From Alteromonas sp. IB21 (GTDB lineage: Bacteria > Pseudomonadota > Gammaproteobacteria > Enterobacterales > Alteromonadaceae), in NCBI RefSeq assembly GCF_016405965.1, contig NZ_JAEFCD010000025.1, forward strand, positions 1 through 64,000: a stretch of 64,000 bases of DNA. Reading direction: 5' to 3'. The notes beneath the pieces were generated by a model. The model was given only the letters and a program-made list of their open reading frames with translations. It had not been told where the DNA came from and searched no databases. Shown in pieces: positions 1-9,836 of the stretch. The number at the start of each line of letters is the position of its first letter. The first letter of the stretch is position 1. Made by a program: the position numbers and the translations under genes.

Positions 1-165
1 TCTCTGTTGGAGAGAGTGGATAAATTTGGTCAATTAATTAATGCAATTGGTATAACAGGGGTAACACGCTGTATATTTTAGAATTTAACGCTTTGTTACA
101 ATTGAACTATTAAACGCATTGAAAGACGCACAACATCTCAAAAAAACGTCAATTACTGAAATGAA

Positions 166-191
166 AAAAGCCAGCAAAGATGCTGGCTTTT
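166..191 (-). terminator. Terminator after tRNA-Leu
   Basis: Perfect 11-base arms AAAAGCCAGCA and TGCTGGCTTTT enclose a 4-base loop. Read on the minus strand, the 3' arm runs into a T tract, so this is an intrinsic terminator just downstream of the tRNA. Positions 1-165, to its left, hold no ORF or RNA I can support. Confidence 0.85.
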
Positions 192-198
192 CTATGTT

Positions 199-284
199 TG
201 GTGCGGAAAGCGGGACTTGAACCCGCACGAGCTATGCTCACCACCCCCTCAAGATGGCGTGTCTACCAATTCCACCACTTCCGC
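199..284 (-). tRNA. leuU: tRNA-Leu (anticodon GAG)
   Basis: On the minus strand the 86-base gene starts GCGGAAGTGGTGG and ends with an encoded CCA. The acceptor stem GCGGAAG pairs with CTTTCCGC, the T-loop reads GGTTCAAGTCC, and a long variable arm marks it as class II. The anticodon stem CCATC/GGTGG holds the loop TTGAGGG, giving anticodon GAG, which reads CUC and CUU leucine codons. It lies directly after secG, as leuU does in many gammaproteobacteria, and is probably cotranscribed with it up to the terminator at 166-191. Confidence 0.97.
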
Positions 285-293
285 GAAAACTTT

Positions 294-707
294 TTAGTTT
301 GAACCCTCAACGTCATCGGACGCTGGAACATCTACACCTTCAGCCTCGATAGCAGGCACATCGTTTTGAGCCGCTTCTTCGATAACCGGTACGTCTTGGT
401 CAGCGGGACGCTCAACTTCCTGCTCAACTCCAGCAGGAACTTCAAGGTTGTTCCATTCATCGTCAGCGCTCTCACGATTTGCCGTTATTGCGCCAAGCGT
501 TAAGCTGATTAAGAAGAATAGACCCGCTAAAATACCTGTGGTACGTGTCATGAAGTTGCCAGAGCCTGACGAACCAAACACTGTGTTTGAACCACCTGAA
601 CCAAATGAAGCGCCCATGTCCGCACCTTTACCCTGTTGGATCAAAACAAATCCAATCAATAAAAGAGCAACAATTAGGTATGCTACTAAAAGCACTTCGT
701 AAATCAT
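294..707 (-). CDS. secG: Protein translocase subunit SecG
   Basis: Small inner-membrane subunit of the SecYEG channel, which helps SecA drive preprotein export. The 137-residue protein has two hydrophobic segments at about 3-23 and 54-74, joined by a Gly/Ser-rich loop containing the characteristic QQGKGADMGASFG stretch. The acidic C-terminal tail after residue 75 is longer than in E. coli SecG (110 residues) and rich in Glu, Asp, Val and Pro. It starts 10 bases after tpiA and is followed by tRNA-Leu, the usual gammaproteobacterial order. Confidence 0.96.
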   Translation of the reverse strand: MIYEVLLVAYLIVALLLIGFVLIQQGKGADMGASFGSGGSNTVFGSSGSGNFMTRTTGILAGLFFLISLTLGAITANRESADDEWNNLEVPAGVEQEVERPADQDVPVIEEAAQNDVPAIEAEGVDVPASDDVEGSN

Positions 708-717
708 AAATACCTCG

Positions 718-1461
718 TCAGTTTGCCGCTTGGCAAATTGAAATAAAATCTTCAGCTTTTAAGCTGGCCCCGCCGATTAAACCACCATCTACATCTTTTT
801 GAGCAAATAAGGTTTCAGCGTTATCTGGCTTCACACTACCACCGTATACAATACGAAGACCTCGAGCCAGATGCGCATCTACTTTTGAAAAGTAAGTGCG
901 AATAAATTCATGTACTTCTTGCGCTTGCTCAGGGCTCGCAGTTTTGCCGGTCCCGATAGCCCAAATAGGCTCATAGGCAATAACTGCTTTGCTCAGCTCT
1001 TCTATAGACATAACGCCTACTAAAGCGTCTAACTGCTCGCCTACAAATGCATCAACGTTCTCGGCTTCTCTCACTTCAAGAGGCTCGCCTACACAGATAA
1101 TAGGAACAATACCGGCAGCGACACATTTTTTTGCCTTAAGAGCAACAAGTCTGCTTGACTCGCCTTGGTCTTCACGTCTTTCTGAATGCCCAACGATAGC
1201 ATAACTGCAGCCCGCTTCCTTGAGAAGGTCTACCGACAATTCACCGGTGTGGGCCCCATTATCAAGGTGACTAACGTTTTGAGTACCAATTGAAAATGAA
1301 CCCGTTTCAAACGCATATAAAAGCAATGAAGGTGCACAAACAACAACTTCAGCTTTTGCTTTTAAACCCGCTAGTTTGTGATTGAATTCAGCGACTAGCG
1401 CTAAATTCCCGTTCATTTTCCAATTACCAGCCACAAACGGCTTTCTTAAATTATCACTCAC
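718..1461 (-). CDS. tpiA: Triosephosphate isomerase
   Basis: Cytosolic glycolytic enzyme interconverting dihydroxyacetone phosphate and glyceraldehyde 3-phosphate. At 247 residues it has the normal TIM-barrel length. Catalytic residues are visible: Lys15 in GNWKMNG, His92 in AIVGHSERR and Glu164 in AYEPIWAIGTG, with the phosphate-gripping GGSVK and GGLIGGASL loops near the C-terminus. It sits between glmM and secG, an arrangement seen in several gammaproteobacteria but not in E. coli. The 95-base gap to glmM could hold a promoter, though none is convincing. Confidence 0.98.
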   Translation of the reverse strand: MSDNLRKPFVAGNWKMNGNLALVAEFNHKLAGLKAKAEVVVCAPSLLLYAFETGSFSIGTQNVSHLDNGAHTGELSVDLLKEAGCSYAIVGHSERREDQGESSRLVALKAKKCVAAGIVPIICVGEPLEVREAENVDAFVGEQLDALVGVMSIEELSKAVIAYEPIWAIGTGKTASPEQAQEVHEFIRTYFSKVDAHLARGLRIVYGGSVKPDNAETLFAQKDVDGGLIGGASLKAEDFISICQAAN

Positions 1462-1556
1462 AACGTAGACCTTAGCCCTGTCTTAAAGCGGGCGTGATAT
1501 TAACTATTTAATTAAGAAGATACAAGCACAAAAAGCAAAATTTCCAGCTACGCCAA

Positions 1557-2900
1557 CTAATTGGCGAGTTTACGAACAGTTTCAGCAATATGCTCAGCCC
1601 ATTTTTGCGATTGAGATTCATCATTAGACTCAACCATCACACGAATAAGTGGTTCAGTACCGCTTTTTCGTAGTAGCACCCTACCCGTTTTCCCTAACGC
1701 TGACTCAGCTTCTTGTTTAGCACCTTGCACTTCACTATGAGCGAGATAATCCTGCTCTTGGTTTGCATAGCGAACGTTGATCAAGGTTTGTGGATACATA
1801 TCAAAACCGCTTGCCAGATCGTGCAGATCCATATGAGAACGAAGCATCGCTGCTAAAACTTGTAATCCCGCTACGATACCATCGCCAGTAGAACTCATAT
1901 TAAGGTTAAGTACGTGCCCTGAGTTTTCACCGCCAATAGACCAACCTTTTTGTTGCAAAAGCTCCATTACGTATCGGTCACCAACATTACTGCGCGCGAA
2001 AGGAACGCCAAGCTTAGATAACGCGTTTTCCAAGCCAAGGTTACTCATTAATGTGCCAACAACGCCACCCTGCATTTTGCCGTTTTTAAGCGCGTCGCGA
2101 GCAATGATATAAACAATCTGATCGCCATCTAGCACGTTACCCAAGTGGTCAACCATCATTAATCGGTCACCATCACCGTCTAGCGCAAAACCCAAGTCTG
2201 CGCCTGTTTCTTTAACTTTTTCAACGATTGCGTTCATCGACGTTGCACCAACGCCATCGTTAATATTCAAACCATTCGGCGCGGTACCAAGTTCTATAAC
2301 GGTAGCACCCAGTTCCCGTAGCACGTTAGGTGCGATGTGATAGGTCGCTCCATGAGCACAATCCACCACGATTTTCAGACCAGTAAGTGAAAGCTCAGAA
2401 GGGAATGTACCCTTACAAAATTCAATATAGCGGCCAGCGGCGTCGTTAATTCTTGTTGCCTTGCCCAGCTTGTCCGACGCGACACAGGTCATGGGTTGCT
2501 CAAGCATGTGCTCAATGGCCAGTTCTATGTCATCGTCGAGTTTAAAGCCTTGTGCAGAGAAGAACTTAATGCCGTTATCATAAAAAGGATTGTGCGACGC
2601 GCTAATCACAATACCGGCTTCAGAACGGAATGTTTTTGTCAGGTAAGCAATAGCTGGCGTTGGCATTGGACCTAGCAAACCGATATCAATACCCGCTGCT
2701 GACAACCCGGCCTCTAATGAAGACTCAAGCATATATCCTGAAATACGCGTATCTTTGCCGATGAGTACCTTATTTGTACCGCGACCTGCCAAAACCTTTC
2801 CGGCTGCCCAGCCTAACTTGATCACAAATTCAGGGTTAATGTTACTCTCGCCGACCTTTCCGCGAATGCCATCTGTTCCAAAATATTTGCGCTGCGTCAT
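1557..2900 (-). CDS. glmM: Phosphoglucosamine mutase
   Basis: Converts glucosamine-6-phosphate to glucosamine-1-phosphate on the route to UDP-GlcNAc, feeding peptidoglycan and LPS synthesis. The 447-residue protein has all four phosphohexomutase signatures: the phosphoserine loop [12 protein letters not shown] with Ser102, the metal-binding DGDGDR loop near 240, the sugar loop GGENSGH, and the phosphate loop [12 protein letters not shown] near the end. It lies 9 bases after folP, consistent with the rlmE-ftsH-folP-glmM run. Confidence 0.98.
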   Translation of the reverse strand: MTQRKYFGTDGIRGKVGESNINPEFVIKLGWAAGKVLAGRGTNKVLIGKDTRISGYMLESSLEAGLSAAGIDIGLLGPMPTPAIAYLTKTFRSEAGIVISASHNPFYDNGIKFFSAQGFKLDDDIELAIEHMLEQPMTCVASDKLGKATRINDAAGRYIEFCKGTFPSELSLTGLKIVVDCAHGATYHIAPNVLRELGATVIELGTAPNGLNINDGVGATSMNAIVEKVKETGADLGFALDGDGDRLMMVDHLGNVLDGDQIVYIIARDALKNGKMQGGVVGTLMSNLGLENALSKLGVPFARSNVGDRYVMELLQQKGWSIGGENSGHVLNLNMSSTGDGIVAGLQVLAAMLRSHMDLHDLASGFDMYPQTLINVRYANQEQDYLAHSEVQGAKQEAESALGKTGRVLLRKSGTEPLIRVMVESNDESQSQKWAEHIAETVRKLAN

Positions 2901-2909
2901 TATTATTCC

Positions 2910-3734
2910 TTATTTTATCGTATTCAGCATTTTCACAATATTGACAGCATCCGCTGTTTCTTTAACGTCGTGAACCCGAATAATCTGTGCGCCCATTTGT
3001 GCGACAATTGTAGCGAGGCTTATGCTTCCCGCCAAGCGCTCATCTACTTTTCTATTGAGTAAAGTGCCAATCATTGACTTTCGAGACATACCCACAAGCA
3101 CAGGATAACCGAGGTCCATCAGTTTAGGTAAATGCTTCACCAGCGCATAATTATGTTCTAGTGACTTTCCAAACCCATAGCCGGGGTCAAACAATATTTT
3201 TTCCTGCGCAATACCTGATGCTTTACACGCTTTCGCTCGTTCTAATAAAAACTGGGCAACGTTTTCAACCACATCATCATATGAAGGGTTGTTTTGCATG
3301 GTGCGAGGTTGACCTTGCATATGCATAAGACAAACTGGTACGCCAGCTTCGGATGCAGCCTCTAATGCACCTGGCTCCTGTAAAGCCCTAACGTCATTGA
3401 TTAATCCAGCTCCTGCACTGACCGCCTCTCGCATTACTTCAGCTTTACTTGTATCTATAGAAATTACGCACTTTGCATTTTTCGCTACCGCTTCTATTAC
3501 GGGTATAGTGCGATCTAGCTCTTCCTGTAAAGATACTTCTGGCGCACCTGGTCGTGTAGACTCGCCACCAATATCAATGAAGCTTGCTCCTTCATCGACC
3601 ATTTGAAGTGCGTGTTCCAGCGCCTGATTAACATCCGCATGTTTTCCGCCATCAGAAAATGAATCGGGCGTTACATTTAAAATACCCATCACTTTGGGCT
3701 GTGAAAGATCGATAAATTGATTACCAAACTGCAT
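2910..3734 (-). CDS. folP: Dihydropteroate synthase
   Basis: Folate-pathway enzyme that joins p-aminobenzoate to hydroxymethyl-dihydropterin pyrophosphate; it is the sulfonamide target. The 274-residue TIM barrel shows MGILNVTPDSFSDGG at 16-30, the second signature IDIGGESTRPGA, and the C-terminal RVHDVKET. Length and motifs are normal. It lies between ftsH and glmM, 9 bases before glmM, and is separated from ftsH by a terminator-like hairpin, so it may also have its own promoter in the 3735-3870 gap. Confidence 0.97.
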   Translation of the reverse strand: MQFGNQFIDLSQPKVMGILNVTPDSFSDGGKHADVNQALEHALQMVDEGASFIDIGGESTRPGAPEVSLQEELDRTIPVIEAVAKNAKCVISIDTSKAEVMREAVSAGAGLINDVRALQEPGALEAASEAGVPVCLMHMQGQPRTMQNNPSYDDVVENVAQFLLERAKACKASGIAQEKILFDPGYGFGKSLEHNYALVKHLPKLMDLGYPVLVGMSRKSMIGTLLNRKVDERLAGSISLATIVAQMGAQIIRVHDVKETADAVNIVKMLNTIK

Positions 3735-3872
3735 GAATTACCTGCACTATTATTTTTACTTAACCGAGAGCATAAAAGCGGACGGATTTAATCTTTCTGC
3801 ACTAGTCCACGTGGGAGCTTAAGTTGGATTCGTACCTACAAAGTGCGCAGATTACGCTCACCGCGCTCCAAT

Positions 3873-3902
3873 AAAAAACGCCAGATATACTGGCGTTTTT
3901 TT
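3873..3902 (-). terminator. Terminator between ftsH and folP
   Basis: AACGCCAG and CTGGCGTT arms with a 5-base loop, flanked by A and T tracts on both sides. It lies immediately downstream of the ftsH stop on the minus strand. It is either a full terminator for ftsH or a partial one that lowers folP-glmM expression. Confidence 0.8.
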
Positions 3903-3917
3903 AATATGAATATGGAC

Positions 3918-5864
3918 TTAGCTTGGGATATCGCCCGGCTTGCCCACTGACGGTTTGTCTACACCGTCATTTTTAATTTCACCTTCGCGCACTGGCGCAC
4001 CACCACTTGGCTTGTCGCCGCCAGATGGCTTGCTGTCATCCCAATCTGCCGGAGGACGAACCTCGGTACGGTTCATAAGATCATCAATCTGCTTCGCATC
4101 AATGGTTTCGTACTTCATTAGTGCGTCTTTCATTGAATGTAAGATATCGATGTTGTCCTCAAGGATCTTCTGAGCACGCTCGTAGTTACGATCAATCAAT
4201 GACTTAATTTCCGCATCGATAGCACGCGCCGTATCATCAGACATATTGGTTGCCTTAGACATAGACTTACCTAAGAACACCTCACCTTCGTCTTCAGCGT
4301 AAAGCATTGGTCCCATCTTAGACGATAGACCCCACTGAGTTACCATCTTGCGAGCTATCTCTGTCGCGCGCTCGATGTCATTAGATGCACCCGTCGTAAC
4401 CTTGTCGTCACCGTATATAACGGCTTCGGCAATTCGTCCACCAAACAAACTAGAAATCATGCTCTCTAAATGCTGTTTAGAGTGGCTTACGCGGTCTTGT
4501 TCAGGCAAATACATAGTCACACCTAATGCACGACCACGTGGAATGATAGACACCTTATAAACAGGATCGTGCTCTGGCACCAAGCGGCCTACAATAGCGT
4601 GACCAGCTTCATGATAGGCGGTCATTTCTTTTTCAGACTCAGACATTACCATCGACTTGCGCTCAGAGCCCATCATGATTTTGTCTTTCGCTTTTTCAAA
4701 CTCTTCCATTGAAACAAGACGCTTGTTACCGCGTGCAGCAAACAGCGCAGCCTCATTTACCAGGTTAGCAAGATCAGCACCTGAGAAGCCTGGTGTACCA
4801 CGAGCGATAACTGATGGTTCTACGTTGTCAGCCACTGGCACTTTGCGAATGTGGACTTTAAGGATTTGCTCACGACCACGAATATCTGGAAGACCTACCA
4901 CTACTTGACGGTCGAAACGACCAGGACGAAGAAGCGCTGGATCTAGCACGTCAGGACGGTTTGTCGCAGCAATTACAATGATACCTTCGTGACCTTCAAA
5001 GCCATCCATTTCAACAAGCATTTGGTTAAGCGTTTGTTCACGCTCGTCGTGACCACCGCCTAAACCGGCACCACGCTGGCGGCCTACCGCGTCAATTTCA
5101 TCGATAAAGATGATGCAAGGCGCCGCCTTCTTCGCCTGTTCGAACATGTCGCGTACGCGTGACGCACCAACACCAACGAACATTTCAACGAAATCAGAAC
5201 CAGAGATAGTGAAGAAGGGTACTTTTGCTTCACCTGCAATCGCTTTGGCAAGCAGGGTTTTACCCGTACCTGGAGGGCCTACCATCAATACGCCCTTCGG
5301 AATTTTACCACCCAGTTTTTGGAACTTCGACGGGTCGCGTAAGAAATCTACCAGTTCAGATACATCCTCTTTCGCTTCGTCACAGCCAGCTACGTCAGCA
5401 AATGTTGTCTTAATTTGATCTTCACCAAGTAAGCGCGCTTTGCTTTTTCCAAATGACATGGCGCCACGGCCGCCACCACCTTGCATCTGGCGCATAAAGA
5501 ATATCCATACACCGATCAGCAATAACATGGGGAACCATGAAATAAAAATTGATGTGAGAAGAGACTGCTCTTCTGGTGGCTCACCATAAACCCTTACGTC
5601 ATTCTTAACTAAGTCAGAGACCAACTTGTCATCGAAGTAAGGTACGAAAGTTTGGAAAGTTTCGCCTGAACGCTTAGTACCGCGAATTTCGCCACTATTG
5701 TTAATGCGAACTTCACGAATATTTCCCTGCTCTGCTTCTCTCAAAAACGTTGTATAGTCAGTTTGCGAACGAGACGATTCACTCGGTGAAAAGCTCTGGA
5801 AAACCGACATCAAAACAACGGCGATGACTAACCATAAGATTAAATTTTTTGCCATGTCGCTCAA
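3918..5864 (-). CDS. ftsH: ATP-dependent zinc metalloprotease FtsH
   Basis: Membrane-anchored AAA+ protease that degrades misfolded membrane proteins and regulators such as LpxC and the heat-shock sigma factor. Two N-terminal transmembrane segments (about 7-25 and 100-123) flank a periplasmic domain. The AAA module follows with Walker A GPPGTGKT, Walker [10 protein letters not shown] and the second region of homology, then the zinc site HEAGH. The Gly/Pro/Lys-rich C-terminal tail is variable. The start is TTG at 5864; an ATG three codons in (5855) gives the MAKNLILW form and is equally possible. Confidence 0.98.
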   Translation of the reverse strand: MSDMAKNLILWLVIAVVLMSVFQSFSPSESSRSQTDYTTFLREAEQGNIREVRINNSGEIRGTKRSGETFQTFVPYFDDKLVSDLVKNDVRVYGEPPEEQSLLTSIFISWFPMLLLIGVWIFFMRQMQGGGGRGAMSFGKSKARLLGEDQIKTTFADVAGCDEAKEDVSELVDFLRDPSKFQKLGGKIPKGVLMVGPPGTGKTLLAKAIAGEAKVPFFTISGSDFVEMFVGVGASRVRDMFEQAKKAAPCIIFIDEIDAVGRQRGAGLGGGHDEREQTLNQMLVEMDGFEGHEGIIVIAATNRPDVLDPALLRPGRFDRQVVVGLPDIRGREQILKVHIRKVPVADNVEPSVIARGTPGFSGADLANLVNEAALFAARGNKRLVSMEEFEKAKDKIMMGSERKSMVMSESEKEMTAYHEAGHAIVGRLVPEHDPVYKVSIIPRGRALGVTMYLPEQDRVSHSKQHLESMISSLFGGRIAEAVIYGDDKVTTGASNDIERATEIARKMVTQWGLSSKMGPMLYAEDEGEVFLGKSMSKATNMSDDTARAIDAEIKSLIDRNYERAQKILEDNIDILHSMKDALMKYETIDAKQIDDLMNRTEVRPPADWDDSKPSGGDKPSGGAPVREGEIKNDGVDKPSVGKPGDIPS

Positions 5865-5965
5865 TGCTAATAACCTCTATAAACCCGAATTGCTTGTATA
5901 ATCAGCAAGTTGTTCACTGAATAAACGACACAATTCGCAACGAAAACCGCTTAACCCAAAGCGTA

Positions 5966-6595
5966 CTACACTTTATACCCACAAGCCACCAAATACACCT
6001 CACGCGACCGTGATCTGGACGAGTCAGGCTTACGTGTCTTAATGGTGGTGAAAGATTGTTTGAGTGAGTTCATGAACTCAACAAACCCTTCTCCTTGGAA
6101 CACCTTTATGACAAACGAACCGCCAGGCTTTAAAACCTGATGACACATATCGAGCGCAAGTTCGCAAAGATACATAGAGCGCGATTGATCAACTGAGGCA
6201 TTTCCTGCAAGGTTCGGTGCCATATCAGACAACACTATATCTACGGTGTTCCCGCCGATTCTGTTCAATAGTGCGTCGAGAACAGCGTCCTCTCTGAAAT
6301 CACCTTGTAAAAAGTCAACGCCAACTATGGGGTCCATGGGCAAAATATCGCACGCGATAACTTGACCATTCTCGCCAACAAGCTGAGCCGCCAACTGCGA
6401 CCAGCCACCTGGAGCAGCGCCAAGGTCTACAAGTGTCATTCCTGGTTTAATAAGCTTATCTTTTTTATGGATTTCTTCCAATTTGTAGATAGCCCGCGAT
6501 CGCCAACCTTCCTTCTGCGCTTTTTGCACATAATGGTCGTTAACGTGTTCTGTGAGCCAGCGCTTACTGCTGGCGGAGTGTTTCTTTTTTGTCAT
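5966..6595 (-). CDS. rlmE: 23S rRNA 2'-O-methyltransferase RlmE (FtsJ/RrmJ)
   Basis: Methylates U2552 in the A-loop of 23S rRNA late in 50S assembly, using S-adenosylmethionine. At 209 residues it is full length. The SAM loop is [12 protein letters not shown], and the catalytic Lys-Asp-Lys set is represented by [15 protein letters not shown] and [10 protein letters not shown]. It lies 101 bases upstream of ftsH, the usual ftsJ-ftsH pairing, and is divergent from yhbY. Confidence 0.97.
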   Translation of the reverse strand: MTKKKHSASSKRWLTEHVNDHYVQKAQKEGWRSRAIYKLEEIHKKDKLIKPGMTLVDLGAAPGGWSQLAAQLVGENGQVIACDILPMDPIVGVDFLQGDFREDAVLDALLNRIGGNTVDIVLSDMAPNLAGNASVDQSRSMYLCELALDMCHQVLKPGGSFVIKVFQGEGFVEFMNSLKQSFTTIKTRKPDSSRSRSREVYLVACGYKV

Positions 6596-6690
6596 TCCAA
6601 TACAATGTCATTAGGATTGTAGAGAAGATGGCGTTAGAATACGTTATTTCAAGCATAAACTAACAGATTAATTGTAAGAATTATTAATAC

Positions 6691-6984
6691 ATGAAACTTT
6701 CAAACAAACAGAAACAATTTCTTAAAGGCCTTGCACACCCGCTGAAACCTGTTGTGCAGCTAGGCGCAAACGGCCTTACCGAAGGGGTGGTTGCAGAAAT
6801 TGACAACGCCCTCAATCACCACGAATTAATTAAAGTTAAGGTGCCTACCGATGATCGCGAAGAAAAAGCGCTTATCATGGACGCCATTGTTCGTGAAACT
6901 AACTCAGTTAAGCTTCAAGTAATCGGCCACACGCTAATTATCTACCGTCAAAGTGAAGACTGTAAAATTCAGTTGCCAAGGTAG
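6691..6984 (+). CDS. yhbY: Ribosome assembly RNA-binding protein YhbY
   Basis: Single CRM-domain (CRS1-YhbY) protein that associates with pre-50S particles. The 97 residues begin with MKLSNKQKQFLKGLAH, typical of the family, and contain the GANGLTEGV loop (the GxxG-type RNA-contact region) and a C-terminal GHTLIIYR strand. It is divergent from rlmE across a 95-base shared promoter region, as in E. coli. No strong ribosome-binding site precedes the ATG. Confidence 0.95.
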   Translation: MKLSNKQKQFLKGLAHPLKPVVQLGANGLTEGVVAEIDNALNHHELIKVKVPTDDREEKALIMDAIVRETNSVKLQVIGHTLIIYRQSEDCKIQLPR

Positions 6985-7005
6985 CTGCGAAATAACTGAA
7001 TTAAA

Positions 7006-7027
7006 GGTGCCGATTCACATCGGCACC
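7006..7027 (+). terminator. Terminator-like hairpin after yhbY
   Basis: GGTGCCGA and TCGGCACC form an 8-base-pair stem with a 6-base loop. Only a short, broken T run (ATAGTCTTTT) follows, so termination may be inefficient. Confidence 0.65.
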
Positions 7028-7097
7028 ATAGTCTTTTCTCTTTCTTACCGTTAACATCATATTAATAATAGTGATAAATAGGGTTTAAGGGAAAATT

Positions 7098-7874
7098 ATG
7101 ACGCTAAATAATCTTACTGCCATTGTTACCGGTGGTTGCTCCGGACTTGGTCATGCTACCGCTATCGCCCTTCGCGGCGAAGGTGCCAACGTCAGTCTTT
7201 TCGATCTTAACGACGAAATTGGCGCACAACGCGTTGAAGAATTAGGTAAAGACAACACCATTTTCACCAAAGTAGATGTTCGCGACGAAGCATCTGTTCA
7301 AACGGCCATTGACGCAACCACAGAAAAATTCGGCGCTATTTCTTTAGTCGTCAATTGCGCAGGCATTGCACCCGCAAAGCGCTTACTTGACAAAGAAGGT
7401 AATCCAGCCCCGCTTGGTGATTTCCAAAAAACTATCGATATCAATTTAGTGGGCAGCTTTAATGTATCTCGCTTGGTGGCTGCCGCCATGGCAAAACAAT
7501 CACCAATTAACGAAGAAGGTGAACGCGGTCTTATCGTGAACACCGCCTCCGTTGCCGGTTATGAAGGTCAAATAGGTCAAACGGCTTATGCTGCCAGTAA
7601 AGGCGGCATTATCGGGTTAACGCTTCCAATGGCGCGAGATTTGGCGCCATTAGGTATAAGAGTAAACACAATAGCGCCCGGCGTAATGGGCACACCTATG
7701 CTGCTTGCCATGCCTGAAAAAGTGCAAGATGCCCTGTCTGCCAACGTTCAATTCCCGAAGCGCCTGGGGCTGCCAGAGGAATTCGCTAAATTAGTCATCC
7801 ATATGGCGAGCAACAGCTACTTGAATGGTGAAACAATACGCCTGGATGGCGGATTGCGTATGCCGCCTAAGTAA
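7098..7874 (+). CDS. SDR-family 3-hydroxyacyl-CoA dehydrogenase (HSD10-like)
   Basis: Short-chain dehydrogenase, 258 residues, with a Rossmann NAD-binding motif TGGCSGLGHA at 10-19, the NCAG motif near 90, and the catalytic Ser/Tyr/Lys set as NTASVAG plus YAASK. The closest recognisable group is the type II 3-hydroxyacyl-CoA dehydrogenase/HSD17B10 family, shown by the VTGGxSGLG start and the long insert before SVAGYEGQ. The likely role is NAD-dependent oxidation of a 3-hydroxyacyl-CoA, for example in branched-chain or fatty acid degradation. No beta-oxidation partners are adjacent, so the exact substrate is unknown. It is monocistronic, with its own terminator at 7897. Confidence 0.88.
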   Translation: MTLNNLTAIVTGGCSGLGHATAIALRGEGANVSLFDLNDEIGAQRVEELGKDNTIFTKVDVRDEASVQTAIDATTEKFGAISLVVNCAGIAPAKRLLDKEGNPAPLGDFQKTIDINLVGSFNVSRLVAAAMAKQSPINEEGERGLIVNTASVAGYEGQIGQTAYAASKGGIIGLTLPMARDLAPLGIRVNTIAPGVMGTPMLLAMPEKVQDALSANVQFPKRLGLPEEFAKLVIHMASNSYLNGETIRLDGGLRMPPK

Positions 7875-7896
7875 CGTATAAGCGTCAAGTTTGAGA

Positions 7897-7922
7897 GGGA
7901 GCAGTACTTCGCTCCCCTTTTT
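7897..7922 (+). terminator. Terminator after the SDR gene
   Basis: GGGAGC and GCTCCC arms around an 8-base loop, followed by C and five Ts. It lies in the convergent gap between the dehydrogenase and the diguanylate cyclase. Confidence 0.75.
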
Positions 7923-8000
7923 GGAAGGTGACCGCTAGGTAAATACTGCAAATATTTAACGCTTTAAGCAACTGTCAGCCTTTGAAGCGCTTCGAACCGC

Positions 8001-8915
8001 TCAGAGTTTCACAAACCCGTTTTTCTTATCAAAAACCCGCGTGTGCGCTCTATGATTTTCTTTGGCTGAATATAGCGCTTTATCGGCTTTTAATAACTGC
8101 GAAGCGATCACGTCTGACTGTGTAACTTCATCCTCTTCTAATACTGCACCGCCAATGCTTACGGTTAATGGCTTACCATCTGGAAGCACAATGGTTTTAA
8201 TAGCATTGTGTAGCCTGTCACTAAAAAACTTGATAGCTTCTATATTGGTATTGTAGAGAACAATCAAAAACTCTTCTCCGCCCCATCGAGCAACCACATC
8301 CGTCTCACGCACCTGCTTAAGTATTACGTCAGATAGCTTTATCAGTACCCTATCGCCTTCGTCATGCCCAAAGGCATCGTTAATATTTTTAAAAAAATCA
8401 ACGTCTAAAAGGAGAAAAGATAGGGGGAAAAAATTGCGGGACGATTGGACTAACAGTGCCTCAATGTCGTCTTTCGCTGCGCGTCGATTAAGTAAGGGCG
8501 TTAGCGAATCTTTGCGACTAACCGCGGTAAGCTCTTCCGTCTTTTTTTCAAGCAGATCTCTTGCTTCTAACAATTCTTGATAAAGTTTGTCTCGTTCTTC
8601 CGCTACATAAATGGCCCAATACACGGTATTGTCTGACAGCGTTAAATTCGCCACAGACGGAACCCGTTTTCCCTCTTCAGAAATTAACGTAATTTGAACT
8701 TCTAAATACTTTCCGTTGGCGAGAATTATCGGTTTTATATAACTTTCGTAAAATATCAAACTCGCTTTAGACAGAATATTGGTTATTTTTGCTTCTACAG
8801 GTTTTTTTAAACCAAGATAGTGATGAGCAAACGGGTTCAGCCAAACTATTTTCGTTGTCTCAATATCAGACTTCAACAATAAGCACGGAAAATCCTCTTC
8901 TATCCACTCATTCAA
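8001..8915 (-). CDS. PAS-GGDEF diguanylate cyclase, coupled to an RsbQ-like hydrolase
   Basis: Predicted to make cyclic di-GMP from two GTP. Residues 1-105 form a PAS-like sensor, about 106-133 a short coiled linker, and 134-300 a complete GGDEF domain. The active-site loop is GGEEF (212-216), and an intact RxxD inhibitory site (RETD, 203-206) lies five residues before it, so product inhibition is expected. The start is a TTG overlapping the hydrolase stop (TTGA) with GGGAG eight bases upstream, so translation is probably coupled. By analogy with Bacillus RsbQ/RsbP, the PAS domain may read a small molecule handled by the hydrolase. The family call is firm; the ligand is unknown. Confidence 0.93.
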   Translation of the reverse strand: MNEWIEEDFPCLLLKSDIETTKIVWLNPFAHHYLGLKKPVEAKITNILSKASLIFYESYIKPIILANGKYLEVQITLISEEGKRVPSVANLTLSDNTVYWAIYVAEERDKLYQELLEARDLLEKKTEELTAVSRKDSLTPLLNRRAAKDDIEALLVQSSRNFFPLSFLLLDVDFFKNINDAFGHDEGDRVLIKLSDVILKQVRETDVVARWGGEEFLIVLYNTNIEAIKFFSDRLHNAIKTIVLPDGKPLTVSIGGAVLEEDEVTQSDVIASQLLKADKALYSAKENHRAHTRVFDKKNGFVKL

Positions 8916-9718
8916 CTGACAAACTCCCGTAGGTAAGAAAAAACAATAGAGGGGTTCGTCATATGTAAACAGTGACCATGCGCATCAACAACTTCAAGCT
9001 GGGAATTAGGAATCAATTGAGCCATGTATTCCCCCACCGCTGTCGAGGCTAAATTGTCGTGCTTACTTTGTATAATGAGTGTAGGAAGGGACAGTTTAGC
9101 AAGCATCGCCCTGTCGTCAGAGAAAAACGTGGCTTTTGCGAAGGGTTTTGCATACTTAGGGTCGGTAGAGCAAAAACTGGTTTCAAGCTCTTGAGTTAAT
9201 GCTGCATCAGTGGCTTGACCCATGACAAGAGGTGCCAAATAGTTAGCCCAACCTACATAGTTTTTATCCATTAAATTAATTAATTCTTCTAAATCTTCCT
9301 TGTCGAAGCCACCTTCATATTCAGGAGGAAAGTTAAGAAAACAGGGAGAGGGACATATCATAGCAAGCTTTGAAAAAATATGGGGAGACTGAATGGCGGC
9401 ATGCATGCCAATCATGCTACTCACAGAATGACCAATAAAGGTTACATCTTTAAGACTGAGTGCCTCGCAAATCTCTAACACGTCTTGAGCATAGCCAGTG
9501 AGAGAAGAATAACGGTCCTTATCGTAAGCTGAGTAATCAGAGGCACCGCACCCCACATAGTCGAACAAGATGACTGTATATTGCTCATCGAAATAGGGTA
9601 GCAGATGTCGCCACATGTTTTGATCACAGCCAAACCCGTGAGCCAGCATTAATACGGTACTTCCTGAACCATTAATCGTGACATTATTCCTTGCCACTAC
9701 ACTATGCGAAGGTTCCAT
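8912..9718 (-). CDS. RsbQ-like alpha/beta hydrolase
   Basis: Cytosolic alpha/beta hydrolase of the RsbQ/DAD2/KAI2 group, 268 residues, no signal peptide. The catalytic triad is Ser98 (GHSVSS nucleophile elbow), Asp221 (SKHDNLA) and His249 (DAHGHCLHMT), spaced as in Bacillus RsbQ. The oxyanion region is AHGFGCDQNMW. In Bacillus, RsbQ works with the PAS domain of RsbP in energy-stress signalling. Here the partner gene, overlapping by 4 bases, has a PAS domain fused to GGDEF. I infer that this enzyme generates or delivers the PAS ligand. The substrate cannot be read from the sequence. Confidence 0.93.
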   Translation of the reverse strand: MEPSHSVVARNNVTINGSGSTVLMLAHGFGCDQNMWRHLLPYFDEQYTVILFDYVGCGASDYSAYDKDRYSSLTGYAQDVLEICEALSLKDVTFIGHSVSSMIGMHAAIQSPHIFSKLAMICPSPCFLNFPPEYEGGFDKEDLEELINLMDKNYVGWANYLAPLVMGQATDAALTQELETSFCSTDPKYAKPFAKATFFSDDRAMLAKLSLPTLIIQSKHDNLASTAVGEYMAQLIPNSQLEVVDAHGHCLHMTNPSIVFSYLREFVS

Positions 9719-9836
9719 AGTATTGCCTCTATATTCTTGTCAATTTGAGCATAGCAATACAAACACCGGTATTACTCAATGCATTTGTTCAGTTTAAGGT
9801 ACCACGATTATTTAGCAAAAAAGATACACGCCGAGT

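Noticed and set aside
5865..5965. Heat-shock (sigma-32) promoter for ftsH
   Set aside because: CTTG- and CCC-like pieces are present but not at the required spacing.
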